Shown in pieces: positions 7,233-14,857 of a stretch of DNA of 30,625 nucleotides; the first letter of the stretch is position 1; each line of letters starts with the position of its first letter. Location of the stretch: NCBI GenBank assembly GCA_002419365.1, contig DIGA01000082.1:1-30625 (forward strand), given 5' to 3'. Both the position numbers and the translations under genes were made by a program. The notes below the pieces were generated by a model. That model was not told where the DNA came from and did not search any database. It was given only the letters and a program-made list of their open reading frames with translations. The DNA comes from Mageeibacillus sp. UBA5734 (lineage in GTDB: Bacteria > Bacillota > Clostridia > Saccharofermentanales > UBA5734).

Positions 7233-7754
7233 GGTTTTTTCCTCCTTGGAACTGTTTTGGCTTGTGCTGGCAGGGATGAGCTGGAGCAGCCGCTCGAGGG
7301 CAGCCAGGGGGAAGCCTTCGGGCTGGGGTTTGTTTTTCAAATCCAGAAGCAAGGTGCGGACATTGGGACTTTGTGGCAGCAGGTATCCGGCCTCGCGCAG
7401 AATGTCTTCGGCCACCAACTGGCTGGACTGGCGGATCGACTCGGCCAGCTGGCGCTCGACGGGATCTTGCGCTTGAGCAACCACGGTGGCGGCAGCCTGC
7501 GCCTGGGCCACGCGGTCCTCGGCCAGGTCATACAGGGTCTGGCGCATGCTGGTCTTTTTTTCCTGCTGGGGTGGATACTCATCCGGGACCAGGGAAATGG
7601 CATGCGATGGGCACGCGTCCACACAAAGCCGGCAGCCAGACAGGCATTTGCTGGCATCGATCTGGCCAGTTTCCGTGTCAGTGGCACCGGTTGGGCAGAC
7701 ATACAGGCAGAGACAGTCTTTGGTACAGAGCCGGATATTTCTTACAGCATGCAT
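6567..7754 (-). CDS. In-frame ferredoxin-rubrerythrin fusion
   Basis: This 395-residue frame joins two proteins I know as separate genes in clostridia. Residues 1-55 form a two-cluster ferredoxin domain: CTKDCLCLYVCPTG, with the unusual C-x3-C-x-C-x3-CP spacing, and KCLSGCRLCVDACP. Residues 56-174 are a helical Ala/Gln-rich tail ending near LERLLQLIPAS. Residues 175-395 are a complete reverse-order rubrerythrin: rubredoxin CTVCGF...CPVC, a diiron ferritin-like domain (GESQARNKYTYFA, EQEHARLWY, EKAHEERY), and a second rubredoxin, CRICGH...CPVC. GGAGGT sits 8 bases before ATG 7754. The likely role is electron delivery to rubrerythrin for NAD(P)H-dependent peroxide reduction. It follows the double-rubredoxin gene by 6 bases. 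Confidence 0.85.
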   Translation of the reverse strand: MHAVRNIRLCTKDCLCLYVCPTGATDTETGQIDASKCLSGCRLCVDACPSHAISLVPDEYPPQQEKKTSMRQTLYDLAEDRVAQAQAAATVVAQAQDPVERQLAESIRQSSQLVAEDILREAGYLLPQSPNVRTLLLDLKNKPQPEGFPLAALERLLQLIPASTSQNSSKEEKTMPKYRCTVCGFIFEGELPAGFTCPVCKAPADAFERIGGKKETTANRYAGTKTEKNLAEAFAGESQARNKYTYFAGVAQREGYDQLAEIFLKTARNEQEHARLWYDALGHIGGTAENLLAAAEGEHYEWTDMYDRFAKDADAEGFPDLAERFRAVGAIEKAHEERYRALLQNVEMKQVFEKGELTMWECRICGHLVMGRKAPEQCPVCGFAQSFFEVRKENY

Positions 7755-7760
7755 GTGATC

Positions 7761-8438
7761 TTACCTCCGTGCGACTGCAGCGATTTTAAGGCGCGGCACT
7801 TTGCAAACCGGGCAAATCTCCGGGGCATCGTCGCCGATGTAGATAAATCCGCAGATTTCACAGACGTAAGTCCTGGCTGCTGCAATAGCCTCCGGCTGCT
7901 GCTCGAACTGGGCCAGGTGGCCATTTTGCATGCGGGCAACCTTTTCTGCCCACGTCAGGGCGCGGAGGGTGCCGCGATCGGCCAGTGCTGCAGCCTGGGC
8001 ATAGGCGGCCGCAAAGGCACCATTGAGCTGGCTGTTGTTCACACCTGCCAAGCCAGAAAGGCTTGCTGCGTCTGGTTGGGCTGCGTTGGCTTGATAATAG
8101 GCAGCCAGTTCATGGAACAGTTTTGACTCTTCCGGCCGATATTGTTTCTCACAGCCTTTGGCCAAGTTGGTGAAAAGAGCACCCAGAGCGGCGGCCGAGA
8201 GCTCACCTGGCTCAGTTGAACCGGTACGAATGGGCATAGCAGCGGGTTGAGCTGGCTGCGCTGCGGGAGCTGATTTTGCCTCCTGCAGGCGGAATTCGGA
8301 CTTGGCAGCCCGGCACCAGGGGCAACGCCAGTCGTCCGGCAATTGCTCCCACAAGGTTCCGGCAGCAAAACCCGCTTCCGGGATGCCTGCAGCTTCATCA
8401 TAGATGAAACCACAGATGGAACAGACATATTTGCGCAT
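7761..8438 (-). CDS. Double rubredoxin-domain protein with helical middle
   Basis: The 225-residue protein starts with a classical rubredoxin (CSICGF, then CPWC after about 30 residues) and ends with a short rubrerythrin-type rubredoxin (CEICGFIYIGDDAPEICPVC). The middle (about 75-185) is helical, with a KGCEKQYRPEESKLFHELAAYY segment split here as KGCEKQYRPEES and KLFHELAAYY. I recall this long rubredoxin architecture from other Firmicutes, next to ferredoxin genes. AAAGGAGGT precedes the ATG. It leads the operon with the ferredoxin-rubrerythrin fusion, and a Fur-like site lies upstream. It is a likely electron carrier for peroxide or oxygen reduction; the middle domain's role is unknown. 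Confidence 0.88.
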   Translation of the reverse strand: MRKYVCSICGFIYDEAAGIPEAGFAAGTLWEQLPDDWRCPWCRAAKSEFRLQEAKSAPAAQPAQPAAMPIRTGSTEPGELSAAALGALFTNLAKGCEKQYRPEESKLFHELAAYYQANAAQPDAASLSGLAGVNNSQLNGAFAAAYAQAAALADRGTLRALTWAEKVARMQNGHLAQFEQQPEAIAAARTYVCEICGFIYIGDDAPEICPVCKVPRLKIAAVARR

Positions 8439-8467
8439 GGACGTGACCTCCTTTCCTTCAATTTAAC

Positions 8468-8486
8468 AATCATCGTTCTCATTATC
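8468..8486 (-). promoter_or_regulatory. Fur/PerR-like operator upstream of the rubredoxin operon
   Basis: Read on the minus strand, GATAATGAGAACGATGATT agrees with the classical 19-base Fur box at 14 positions. The A/T-rich stretch just upstream (8496-8512) also resembles a PerR box. It lies 30 bases before the start of the rubredoxin gene. Peroxide or iron control of this operon is expected from its content, but the match alone cannot tell Fur from PerR. Confidence 0.4.
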
Positions 8487-8556
8487 AACATATGTTCATA
8501 ATAATTTTACAATAATATGATTCGTCACATGCATAAAAACGGAACCCTTGGGTATG

Positions 8557-8582
8557 AAAAAGCCAGGCGTGAAAAACCTGGC
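8557..8582 (-). terminator. Intrinsic terminator of the xyl operon
   Basis: On the minus strand GCCAGG and CCTGGC (arms 8577-8582 and 8562-8567) pair around a 9-base loop. TTTTTC follows directly. It lies about 80 bases past the xylB stop codon. Confidence 0.75.
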
Positions 8583-8664
8583 CATTTCGTGTTTACTTTG
8601 ATTCCCGACTGATTGAAGTGAACTGTTTTGCCAGCGAGGCAGGTTATCTGCGATGAGTGATTGT

Positions 8665-10191
8665 TTACTCGGCAAAACTCCATTTCAAGGCATCATACAT
8701 CCGGACATAGGTGCGATAGAGCTTGTCATAGGTCTGCCGGTGCTCCGGATTGGGCAGGGTTTCGCTTTCCTGCTGGATCAGGGGAACCGTGGCAGCCAGG
8801 TCAGGCCAGATTCCGATCGCGACGCCCGCGACGAGAGCGGCACCGAAGGAGCCTCCTTCAGCACTGCCGTAGACGGTGTGGACCGGAAGGCCAAAGACAT
8901 CGGCGATGATCTGGCGCCAGAGCGGACTGGCCGCACCACCGCCAGCCAGGACAACGTCACCCGACTCGCTTTTCAGCTGGGGATCGGCGCTGACCGTCAG
9001 GTCGTAGACCTGGCGCAGGGAAAACGCGACGCCTTCGAGCACGGAGCGGGCAAAATGGCCTTTCTTGTGATGCGAGGTCAGGCCGATAAAACCACCGCGA
9101 GCTGCCGGGTCGTTGATCGGACAGCGTTCACCGGTCAGGTAGGGCAGGAAAATCAGGCCTTCGGCACCGGCCGGCGTGGCAGCTGCCGCTTCATCGAGCA
9201 GGGCAAAGGCGCTGCGCCCCTGCTGCTTGCCCTTTTCAATCTCGTGGTCTCCGAGCGCCTCGCGAAACCAATGATAGGAGCCGGCAGCCGCCAGAGTCAC
9301 ACCCATGGCCGTGAAGGTATCCGGTGAGTTGCCGCGGAACAGCTGCAGACTGCCCTGGGGATTGGGCATGAAGGATGGCAAGGCCATCGCGACCACACCA
9401 GACGTGCCCAGGGTGACTGCCACACGGCCTGGCTTGTACAGGCCCAGGCCTGTGGTGGAAATGACAGCGTCGCCACCTCCGCCGCTGACCGGGATACCGG
9501 CCGCAAGGCCGCTGGCCGCAGCTGCTTCAGCAGTGACCACGCCCGTCAGGGCACTGGATTCAACCACAGGCGGGAACAAGGCGGGATCAAGCCCGACTTT
9601 TTCGATCAGGTCAGTGTGCCAGACCTTGTTTTGGACATCAAAAAAGCCAAAGCCGGAGGCGTCCGAGACTTCTGTGGCAATTTCGCCGGTCAGGCAGTAG
9701 CGGATGTAGTCCTTGGGGTTGATGACCACCCGGGTCCGGGCATAGCTCTCCGGTTCGTTTTGCTTGAGCCAGAGGATTTTACCACCCGTGTAGCCGGTGA
9801 GCATCTGATTGTTGGTCATGCCGAGAAGGCCATCCAGACCACCCGCTGCAGCTGTGATCTCCTGGCACTGGCTCTCCGTACGCTGGTCATTCCAGAGGAT
9901 GGCTTCGCGAACCACCTGGTTCTGGGCATCCAGCGCTACCATGCCATGCATCTGGCCAGACAGGCCAATTGCGGCGATTGACATTCCATTCAGGCTAGCG
10001 AGAACTTTTTTCAGCGCTCGAAGGGTACCATCCCACCAGTCTGCTGGATCTTGCTGCGTCCAACCGGGCCGGGGCGAGTGGAGCGGATAGCTCTCGACAG
10101 CGGTGGCCAGGATCTGGCCCTCTGTGGAGAGGGCCAGGACTTTGACACCTGAAGTACCCACATCAATGCCGATCAAACAGGTTTTTTCCAT
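8665..10191 (-). CDS. xylB: Xylulokinase
   Basis: This 508-residue FGGY-family kinase phosphorylates D-xylulose to xylulose 5-phosphate in the cytoplasm. The N-terminal phosphate-binding motif is LIGIDVGTSGVKV. GLSGQMHGMVALD and ILWNDQRT contact substrate and are typical of xylulokinases. SGGGGDAV and VTLGTSGVVAM belong to the second actin-like domain, and VLAGGGAASPLWRQI is the C-terminal FGGY signature. Length is normal for the family. AAGAGGT precedes the ATG. It lies 30 bases after xylA in the same operon, ahead of a clear terminator, so it shares control by the LacI-type regulator. Confidence 0.95.
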   Translation of the reverse strand: MEKTCLIGIDVGTSGVKVLALSTEGQILATAVESYPLHSPRPGWTQQDPADWWDGTLRALKKVLASLNGMSIAAIGLSGQMHGMVALDAQNQVVREAILWNDQRTESQCQEITAAAGGLDGLLGMTNNQMLTGYTGGKILWLKQNEPESYARTRVVINPKDYIRYCLTGEIATEVSDASGFGFFDVQNKVWHTDLIEKVGLDPALFPPVVESSALTGVVTAEAAAASGLAAGIPVSGGGGDAVISTTGLGLYKPGRVAVTLGTSGVVAMALPSFMPNPQGSLQLFRGNSPDTFTAMGVTLAAAGSYHWFREALGDHEIEKGKQQGRSAFALLDEAAAATPAGAEGLIFLPYLTGERCPINDPAARGGFIGLTSHHKKGHFARSVLEGVAFSLRQVYDLTVSADPQLKSESGDVVLAGGGAASPLWRQIIADVFGLPVHTVYGSAEGGSFGAALVAGVAIGIWPDLAATVPLIQQESETLPNPEHRQTYDKLYRTYVRMYDALKWSFAE

Positions 10192-10221
10192 GGTTGTACC
10201 TCTTTTTCCGATGATCCGGGC

Positions 10222-11535
10222 TTAGCCGATGATCAGGGAATTGATGATCGCTTCCAGGTATTCCTGGCGGCCGGAGCCAACTGTGACATCGCCCATGGCG
10301 AGTGCTTTGGCTTCGAGTTCCTGGATCGAGACCTGGCCCTTGATGATTTTCTGGCCCAGCTCAGACTGCCAGCTGGCGTAACGTTCGGCAACGAACTGGC
10401 TCAGGCGTCCGTCTTTTTCGATGCGGTCAGCCAGGATCAGGCCGAGGGCGAAGGTGTCCATGCCGGCGATGTAGCCGATGAAGATGTCTTCCAGTGTATT
10501 CGAGGCACGGCGGATCTTGGCGTCGAAGTTGAGTCCACCATTGGTGAAACCGCCTGCGGCGAGGACTTCACTCATGCAGCCAATCGCGTCATAGAGATTG
10601 GTCGGGAATTGGTCGGTGTCCCAGCCGAGCAGCATGTCGCCCTGGTTGGCATCGATTGAGCCGAAGAAGCCGGTCTCACGAGCCAGTCGGAGTTCGTGCT
10701 GGAAAGAGTGGCCGGCCAGCGTCGCATGGTTGGCTTCAACGTTGAGTTTGAAATCTTTGTCCAGGCCATAATTGCGCAAGAAGCCGATGACGGTGGCAGC
10801 GTCGAAATCGTACTGGTGCTTGGTCGGTTCCTTTGGCTTGGGTTCAACATAGAAATCGCCGGTGAAACCGATGCTGCGGCCATAGTCGACGGCGAGGCGC
10901 ATCAGGCGGGCCAGGTTGTCGAGCTCGAGGCCCATGTTGGTGTTGAGGATGGTTTCGTAGCCTTCACGGCCACCCCAGAAGACATAGCCGGTGCCGCCGA
11001 GTTTGACGGTCAGTTCAAGGGCTTTCTTGATCTGGGCAGCGGCAAAGGCAAAGACATCGACATTGGGCGAGGTGCCGGCGCCGCTGGCGTAGCGGGGATT
11101 GGAGAAGCAATTGGCCGTGCCCCAGAGCAGCTTCTTGTTGTATTTCTTCTGCAAATCGAGGAGCAGGTCGCTGATCTCGTCGAGTCGGGCGTTGGATTCG
11201 GCCAGGGTGGCGGCTTCTGGTGCGATGTCGCGGTCATGGAAGCAGTAGTAGTCAATCCCGAGCTTGTCCATCAGTTCAAATGCGGCATAGGCTTTGTTTT
11301 TCGCACTCTCCATCGGATCGGATGAGCCGTAGGATTTGTCGATCGTCCCGACGCCGAACATGTCGGCGCCACCGGAGACCATGGTGTGCCAGTAGGACAT
11401 GGCGAATTTGAGATGGTCGCGCATGGTCTTGCCGGCGATGACTTGGTCCGGATTGTAGAAACGGAATGCGAGCGGGTTCTTGCTGTCTTTGCCTTCAAAA
11501 GCAATCTTCGGGATGGTGGGATAAAATTCGTTCAT
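10222..11535 (-). CDS. xylA: Xylose isomerase
   Basis: This 437-residue class II xylose isomerase interconverts D-xylose and D-xylulose using two divalent metals. The catalytic His100 and Asp103 lie in CFHDRDIAPE. FWGGREGYE, VEPKPKEPTKHQYDFD and LNVEANHATLAGHSFQHEL carry metal ligands, and GSIDANQGDMLLGWDTDQF completes the signature. The start is backed by AGAGGT and matches the usual N-terminus of clostridial enzymes. A perfect palindromic operator lies 23 bases upstream. Clostridial class II enzymes of this type are the ones most like fungal and gut xylose isomerases. Confidence 0.97.
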   Translation of the reverse strand: MNEFYPTIPKIAFEGKDSKNPLAFRFYNPDQVIAGKTMRDHLKFAMSYWHTMVSGGADMFGVGTIDKSYGSSDPMESAKNKAYAAFELMDKLGIDYYCFHDRDIAPEAATLAESNARLDEISDLLLDLQKKYNKKLLWGTANCFSNPRYASGAGTSPNVDVFAFAAAQIKKALELTVKLGGTGYVFWGGREGYETILNTNMGLELDNLARLMRLAVDYGRSIGFTGDFYVEPKPKEPTKHQYDFDAATVIGFLRNYGLDKDFKLNVEANHATLAGHSFQHELRLARETGFFGSIDANQGDMLLGWDTDQFPTNLYDAIGCMSEVLAAGGFTNGGLNFDAKIRRASNTLEDIFIGYIAGMDTFALGLILADRIEKDGRLSQFVAERYASWQSELGQKIIKGQVSIQELEAKALAMGDVTVGSGRQEYLEAIINSLIIG

Positions 11536-11557
11536 AGGACACCTCTTTTCTATTTAT

Positions 11558-11573
11558 TCGTGCTCGAGCACGA
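11558..11573. promoter_or_regulatory. Operator O1 in front of xylA
   Basis: TCGTGCTCGAGCACGA is a perfect 16-base palindrome with a central CG, as in LacI-family operators. The identical sequence lies in front of the regulator gene. It is between the regulator's stop and the xylA ribosome binding site, so it controls either an internal xylA promoter or elongation into xylA. Confidence 0.75.
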
Positions 11574-11631
11574 CGCAGGCAAATAAAAAATCTATGACTG
11601 GCAGGGGCTAAAGCTGGCTATATGATTCTGA

Positions 11632-12693
11632 TCATCTCCTTTGCGCGGCTGGTTCTGCTGGACTGATGAAGTGTTCGCGGATATAGATTTCGCTACGGGT
11701 GATCGTTTCTGCCGGGGGCAACGTGCCGTCCAGCAAATACTCAAACAGGTACTGGATTGGTTTGTAACCTTGTTCATAGGGCTGTTGGCCGATGGTGACG
11801 GTGATGGTGCCGCTCTCAAGGTACCTTTTCTCGGCGTCGGTCAAATCATGGCAGATGATCTGGATCTTGCCGGAGCGGCCAGCGGCTTCGACAGCCCGGG
11901 CTGCGCCAGTGACGCCGCCAGCGGTCAGATACAGCGCTGACAGTCCGGGCTCTTGCGCCAGCAGGTTGCGAGTCAGGTCAAAGGCGGTCAAGTCATCGTC
12001 GTTGGTCTCGAAGACATCGAGGATTTCGATCTTTGGGCAGTGCTGCCGGATCACTTGGGTGAAACCGTGGATGCGCTGATTGTGGCCCAGCATCTGCACG
12101 GAGCCGGTCAGGATGGCTACACGGGCCGGCTCATGGTGGCTGAGGAGGCGCAGGACCCCTGCGGCAGTAGCTCCACTGCGCCAGTAATCGTTGCCGACAA
12201 AGCCCATTCGTTTGCCATCGGTCAGGTCGGTGTTGAAGGTGATGACCGGGATGTTTTTCTCGGCCAGTTCGTCGAGCAGCATGACCACATCCGGGTGGTT
12301 GATCGGTACGATGGCCAGGCCATGGATGCCGCCGGCCACCATTTCGCGGACCTGTGCGACCTGGGTTTGGGCGTCGAACCCCTTCATGGATCGGATCTCC
12401 AGAGTCAGTCCAAAGTCTTCGTAGGTCTTGGCGGCGGCTTGCAGCCCTTGTTCGACGTCGAGAAAAAAGTCGTTGCCGATCGAAGGCATCTGGACTCCAA
12501 TGCGCAGGGGTGATTTGCGGATGCTGAGCATTTTTCCGGCGCGGTTGGAGCGGTAGCCGAGTTCGGTGGCGATCTTGAGGATGCGGGCCTTCAGGTCCGG
12601 ATCGATCCCATAGCGGTCGTTCAAGGCCCGGTCGACGGTTCCCCGTGACACACCTGCCAGATCCGCTATCTGCTTGATCGATACGTTGGCCAT
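11632..12693 (-). CDS. LacI-family regulator of the xylose operon
   Basis: This 353-residue protein has an N-terminal LacI helix-turn-helix (SIKQIADLAGVSRGTVDRAL) and hinge helix (residues 1-60), followed by a periplasmic-binding-protein-like sugar sensor (PLRIGVQMPSIGNDFFLDVE onwards, with VPINHPDV, GFVGNDYWRSG and DLTDAEKRYLESG). The start has only a weak AGGCGAG site. The product probably binds the two identical palindromes at 11558 and 12727 and is released by xylose or a related sugar. Being immediately upstream of xylA-xylB in the same direction, it is autoregulated with the operon. The promoter is perfect consensus, so tight repression would be needed to silence it. Confidence 0.9.
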   Translation of the reverse strand: MANVSIKQIADLAGVSRGTVDRALNDRYGIDPDLKARILKIATELGYRSNRAGKMLSIRKSPLRIGVQMPSIGNDFFLDVEQGLQAAAKTYEDFGLTLEIRSMKGFDAQTQVAQVREMVAGGIHGLAIVPINHPDVVMLLDELAEKNIPVITFNTDLTDGKRMGFVGNDYWRSGATAAGVLRLLSHHEPARVAILTGSVQMLGHNQRIHGFTQVIRQHCPKIEILDVFETNDDDLTAFDLTRNLLAQEPGLSALYLTAGGVTGAARAVEAAGRSGKIQIICHDLTDAEKRYLESGTITVTIGQQPYEQGYKPIQYLFEYLLDGTLPPAETITRSEIYIREHFISPAEPAAQRR

Positions 12694-12726
12694 TAGGAGC
12701 TCGCCTTTCGGTTTTTGAAATCGTGC

Positions 12727-12746
12727 AGTCGTGCTCGAGCACGACT
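12727..12746. promoter_or_regulatory. Operator O2 in front of the LacI-type gene
   Basis: AGTCGTGCTCGAGCACGACT is a perfect 20-base palindrome; its central 16 bases equal O1 at 11558-11573. It begins 7 bases downstream of the -10 element, covering the transcription start. That is the classical position for repression. Confidence 0.8.
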
Positions 12747-12753
12747 TGATTCG

Positions 12754-12781
12754 ATTATAACGCGTGGGTGGGGGATGTCAA
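12754..12781 (-). promoter_or_regulatory. Perfect-consensus sigma-A promoter
   Basis: On the minus strand TTGACA (12781-12776) and TATAAT (12759-12754) are both exact, with a 16-base spacer. It drives the LacI-type gene and probably xylA-xylB. Confidence 0.85.
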
Positions 12782-12863
12782 GGGGGAATGATGCAGCGTG
12801 AATGGGATTTAGCAGCGGCGGCTCCAAGCTGAGTCATTTACTCCGACTAGATTTGCGTCATGG

Positions 12864-12905
12864 AACCTATGTTATCAAGATACTATGTTACATATAACAT
12901 AGGTT
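12864..12905. repeat. Nested inverted repeats upstream of the membrane Fe-S gene
   Basis: AACCTATGTTAT (12864-12875) and ATAACATAGGTT (12894-12905) are perfect inverted arms around 18 bases. Inside, CTATGTTA-CATA-TAACATAG (12883-12902) is a second perfect dyad sharing the right arm. CTATGTTA thus occurs twice in direct order, 16 bases apart. This suits two regulator dimers, or an RNA with two alternative hairpins. The 12694-13034 gap otherwise shows only the xyl promoter and no gene. Confidence 0.55.
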
Positions 12906-13034
12906 TCATTGCGCAAATAGCCGAAAGATTTCTCAGGCAGTCTCGGCCGCGATTGGGTATGCTCGCAAGTGGTCGTCTGTCACAGTCGGAAGGTGGCTTG
13001 ATGCCGTAATCTGGGTCAACCACAAGGAGGTCTC

Positions 13035-13631
13035 ATGAAACCTGGCATCTGGTCCAAGCTTTGGCTGTTTACAGCCGCGTATTTCAGTCTCGTCTTTGTC
13101 AACATCCACCTGGCGTTGCTGGCACTTATTTGCTTTTCGCTGCCGGTTTATTTCCTGCTGCGCGATCAGAAGAAATCGTGGTGCCAGTCGTATTGTCCGC
13201 GAGCCAGTTTCCTGATGAAAATTCCGCGTTCCAAGAATCAGCCGCTGCGGCCAATTCCGGCCTGGCTGGTGAGTGAGAAGGCACGTCAGTGGGTCGTGCG
13301 TTACTTCACCCTGAACTTGTTTTTTGCCACAATGTCGACGCTCATGGTGGCAGTGGGACGAATGGCGCCGATGTTGATCCCGCGCTTTCTGATCCTCTTC
13401 CCCATCGATGTTACCCTGCCGCAGTTAGTGAGTCTCGACTGGCCTCTCTGGCTGACCCATCTTTCGTTCCGTTTCCTGTCGATGATGATGACCTCAACCC
13501 TTGTCGGTGTGGCTCTGGCCATCCTCTACCGCAACCGCACCTGGTGCGCGATCTGCCCTGTTGCGACGCTGTCTGACCAGTACCTGGACAGAAAAGGGAC
13601 CGGGTCCCGTTTTGTTCCACCCCTGCGGTAG
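13035..13631 (+). CDS. Small membrane protein with NapH/NosR-like Fe-S motifs
   Basis: This 198-residue protein has about four membrane segments: near 8-42 (one or two helices), about 90-115, 118-135 and 145-168. Two short cysteine motifs, WCQSYCPRASFL (about 49-60) and WCAICPVATLSD (about 170-181), resemble the CxxxCP motifs on the cytoplasmic side of NosR, NapH and CcoG. It is much shorter than those proteins and lacks extra ferredoxin domains. AAGGAGG lies 4 bases before the ATG. It stands alone behind a region of nested dyads (12864-12905). A role in membrane electron transfer or metal handling is inference from the motifs only. Confidence 0.75.
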   Translation: MKPGIWSKLWLFTAAYFSLVFVNIHLALLALICFSLPVYFLLRDQKKSWCQSYCPRASFLMKIPRSKNQPLRPIPAWLVSEKARQWVVRYFTLNLFFATMSTLMVAVGRMAPMLIPRFLILFPIDVTLPQLVSLDWPLWLTHLSFRFLSMMMTSTLVGVALAILYRNRTWCAICPVATLSDQYLDRKGTGSRFVPPLR

Positions 13632-13736
13632 CGTATGCTACTTTACGTTTGTGGGGGACACGTTAGACTGGAATCAGGGCGTTGCTTAAGTGTTTTTCTC
13701 GGGCAGTCCTATACCCAGTAGATGTGGGGTGTGGTT

Positions 13737-14258
13737 ATGAAATTTGTCACTCAAGTCATGTTGGACATGATCGCCTATTACTCAGGTGATGCGAAGCGGA
13801 TCAGCCATTTTCTCAAAGTGCACAGCTATGCCAAATTGATTGGCGAGCTGGAAAAACTGGATGCGGATACGCAGGAGATTCTGGAGATCGCGGCTTTGAC
13901 GCACGACATCGGGATTCTCAACAGTGAGCTCAAATACAAAAGCTCGGCTGGTCACTATCAGCAGATCGAGGGGCCTCCGGAAGCACGCGAATTGTTGCGC
14001 CGTCTGATCGTACCGGACGCTCTGATCGAGCGGGTGTGTTTTTTGATCGCCAACCACCACAATTATCCGGCGGTCGACGGGCTGGATTTCCAGATCTTGG
14101 TTGAGGCAGATTTTCTGGTCAATGCCGAGGAGGAAAACATGTCGCCGGATGCGATTGAAAGTGTACGCGAGCAGTTGTTCAAGACAGAAAGCGGCCTGAA
14201 GTTGCTGTCGACAATCTATCCGCGCCAGTTCATCGAGGCCCTTTTCAGCCACAATTAG
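13737..14258 (+). CDS. HD-domain phosphohydrolase
   Basis: The 173-residue protein has the complete HD-superfamily metal set: His29 (LKVHSYAK), His56-Asp57 (ALTHDIGIL) and Asp125 (ILVEADFLVN). His107-His108 (IANHHNYP) lie at the additional histidine positions. It therefore probably hydrolyses a phosphate ester or nucleotide. I chose ATG 13737; an in-frame start at 13722 has no better ribosome binding site, and both are weak. No partner domain is present. It precedes the DUF4256 gene by 32 bases in the same direction, so co-transcription is likely. The substrate cannot be inferred. Confidence 0.85.
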   Translation: MKFVTQVMLDMIAYYSGDAKRISHFLKVHSYAKLIGELEKLDADTQEILEIAALTHDIGILNSELKYKSSAGHYQQIEGPPEARELLRRLIVPDALIERVCFLIANHHNYPAVDGLDFQILVEADFLVNAEEENMSPDAIESVREQLFKTESGLKLLSTIYPRQFIEALFSHN

Positions 14259-14290
14259 CCCTGTAGCAAACGGGCCAGGGAGTCGATCTC

Positions 14291-14857
14291 ATGAAAAATA
14301 AAAGCAAAGCTCTTTCTGCTGAACAAAACGCTGAGCTACTTGTCATCTTGCAAGAGCGCTTCGAGGCAAATCCCCATCGCCATTCGAGTCTGAAATGGGG
14401 GGATGTAAAAGTACGGCTGGATGCAGCGGCAGAAAAGTTGTGGTCACTGTCCGAAATGGAGCGGACAGGTGGCGAGCCGGATGTGATTGCCTGCGATCCG
14501 GCAACGGGGCAATTCCTGTTCGCAGATTGTGCCGCAGAAACGCCCAAGGGACGCCGCAGCTTGTGCTATGACCAGGCCGCACTGGCGTCACGCAAAGAAA
14601 ACAAGCCCCAGGGCAGCGCCTGCGGCATGGCTGAGGAAATGGGGATTGAGGTGCTGGACGAAACACAGTATCGCGAGCTGCAAAAGCTAGGAGTCTTTGA
14701 TGTCAAAACTTCGAGCTGGCTGATGACACCTGAACCGATACGTAAACTTGGCGGAGCCCTGTTCGGTGACAGCCGTTATGGCAGGGTTTTCGTCTACCAC
14801 AATGGCGCCGAATCCTACTACGCTGCCAGAGGTTTTCGCGGTTTGCTCAGGGTGTGA
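14291..14857 (+). CDS. DUF4256 family protein
   Basis: The 188-residue protein matches the uncharacterised DUF4256 family along its whole length. Marks I recognise are ERFEANPHRH, EMERTGGEPDVIA, GRRSLCYDQAAL, MGIEVLDETQYRELQ, FDVKTSSWLMTPEPIRKLGG and the C-terminal VFVYHNGAESYYAARGFRG. AGGGAG lies 9 bases upstream. There is no signal peptide or membrane segment, so it should be cytoplasmic. Its last 11 bases overlap the 3' end of the carbamate kinase gene on the other strand. The function is unknown. Confidence 0.85.
   Translation: MKNKSKALSAEQNAELLVILQERFEANPHRHSSLKWGDVKVRLDAAAEKLWSLSEMERTGGEPDVIACDPATGQFLFADCAAETPKGRRSLCYDQAALASRKENKPQGSACGMAEEMGIEVLDETQYRELQKLGVFDVKTSSWLMTPEPIRKLGGALFGDSRYGRVFVYHNGAESYYAARGFRGLLRV

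Noticed and set aside
6555..8126. Long plus-strand open frame of 523 codons
   Set aside because: It is antisense to the rubredoxin and rubrerythrin genes, which have clear domains and ribosome binding sites; its own protein is low-complexity and unrecognisable.
12883..12902. Rex (NADH-sensing) operator
   Set aside because: The Rex consensus needs six bases between TGTTA and TAACA; here there are four.
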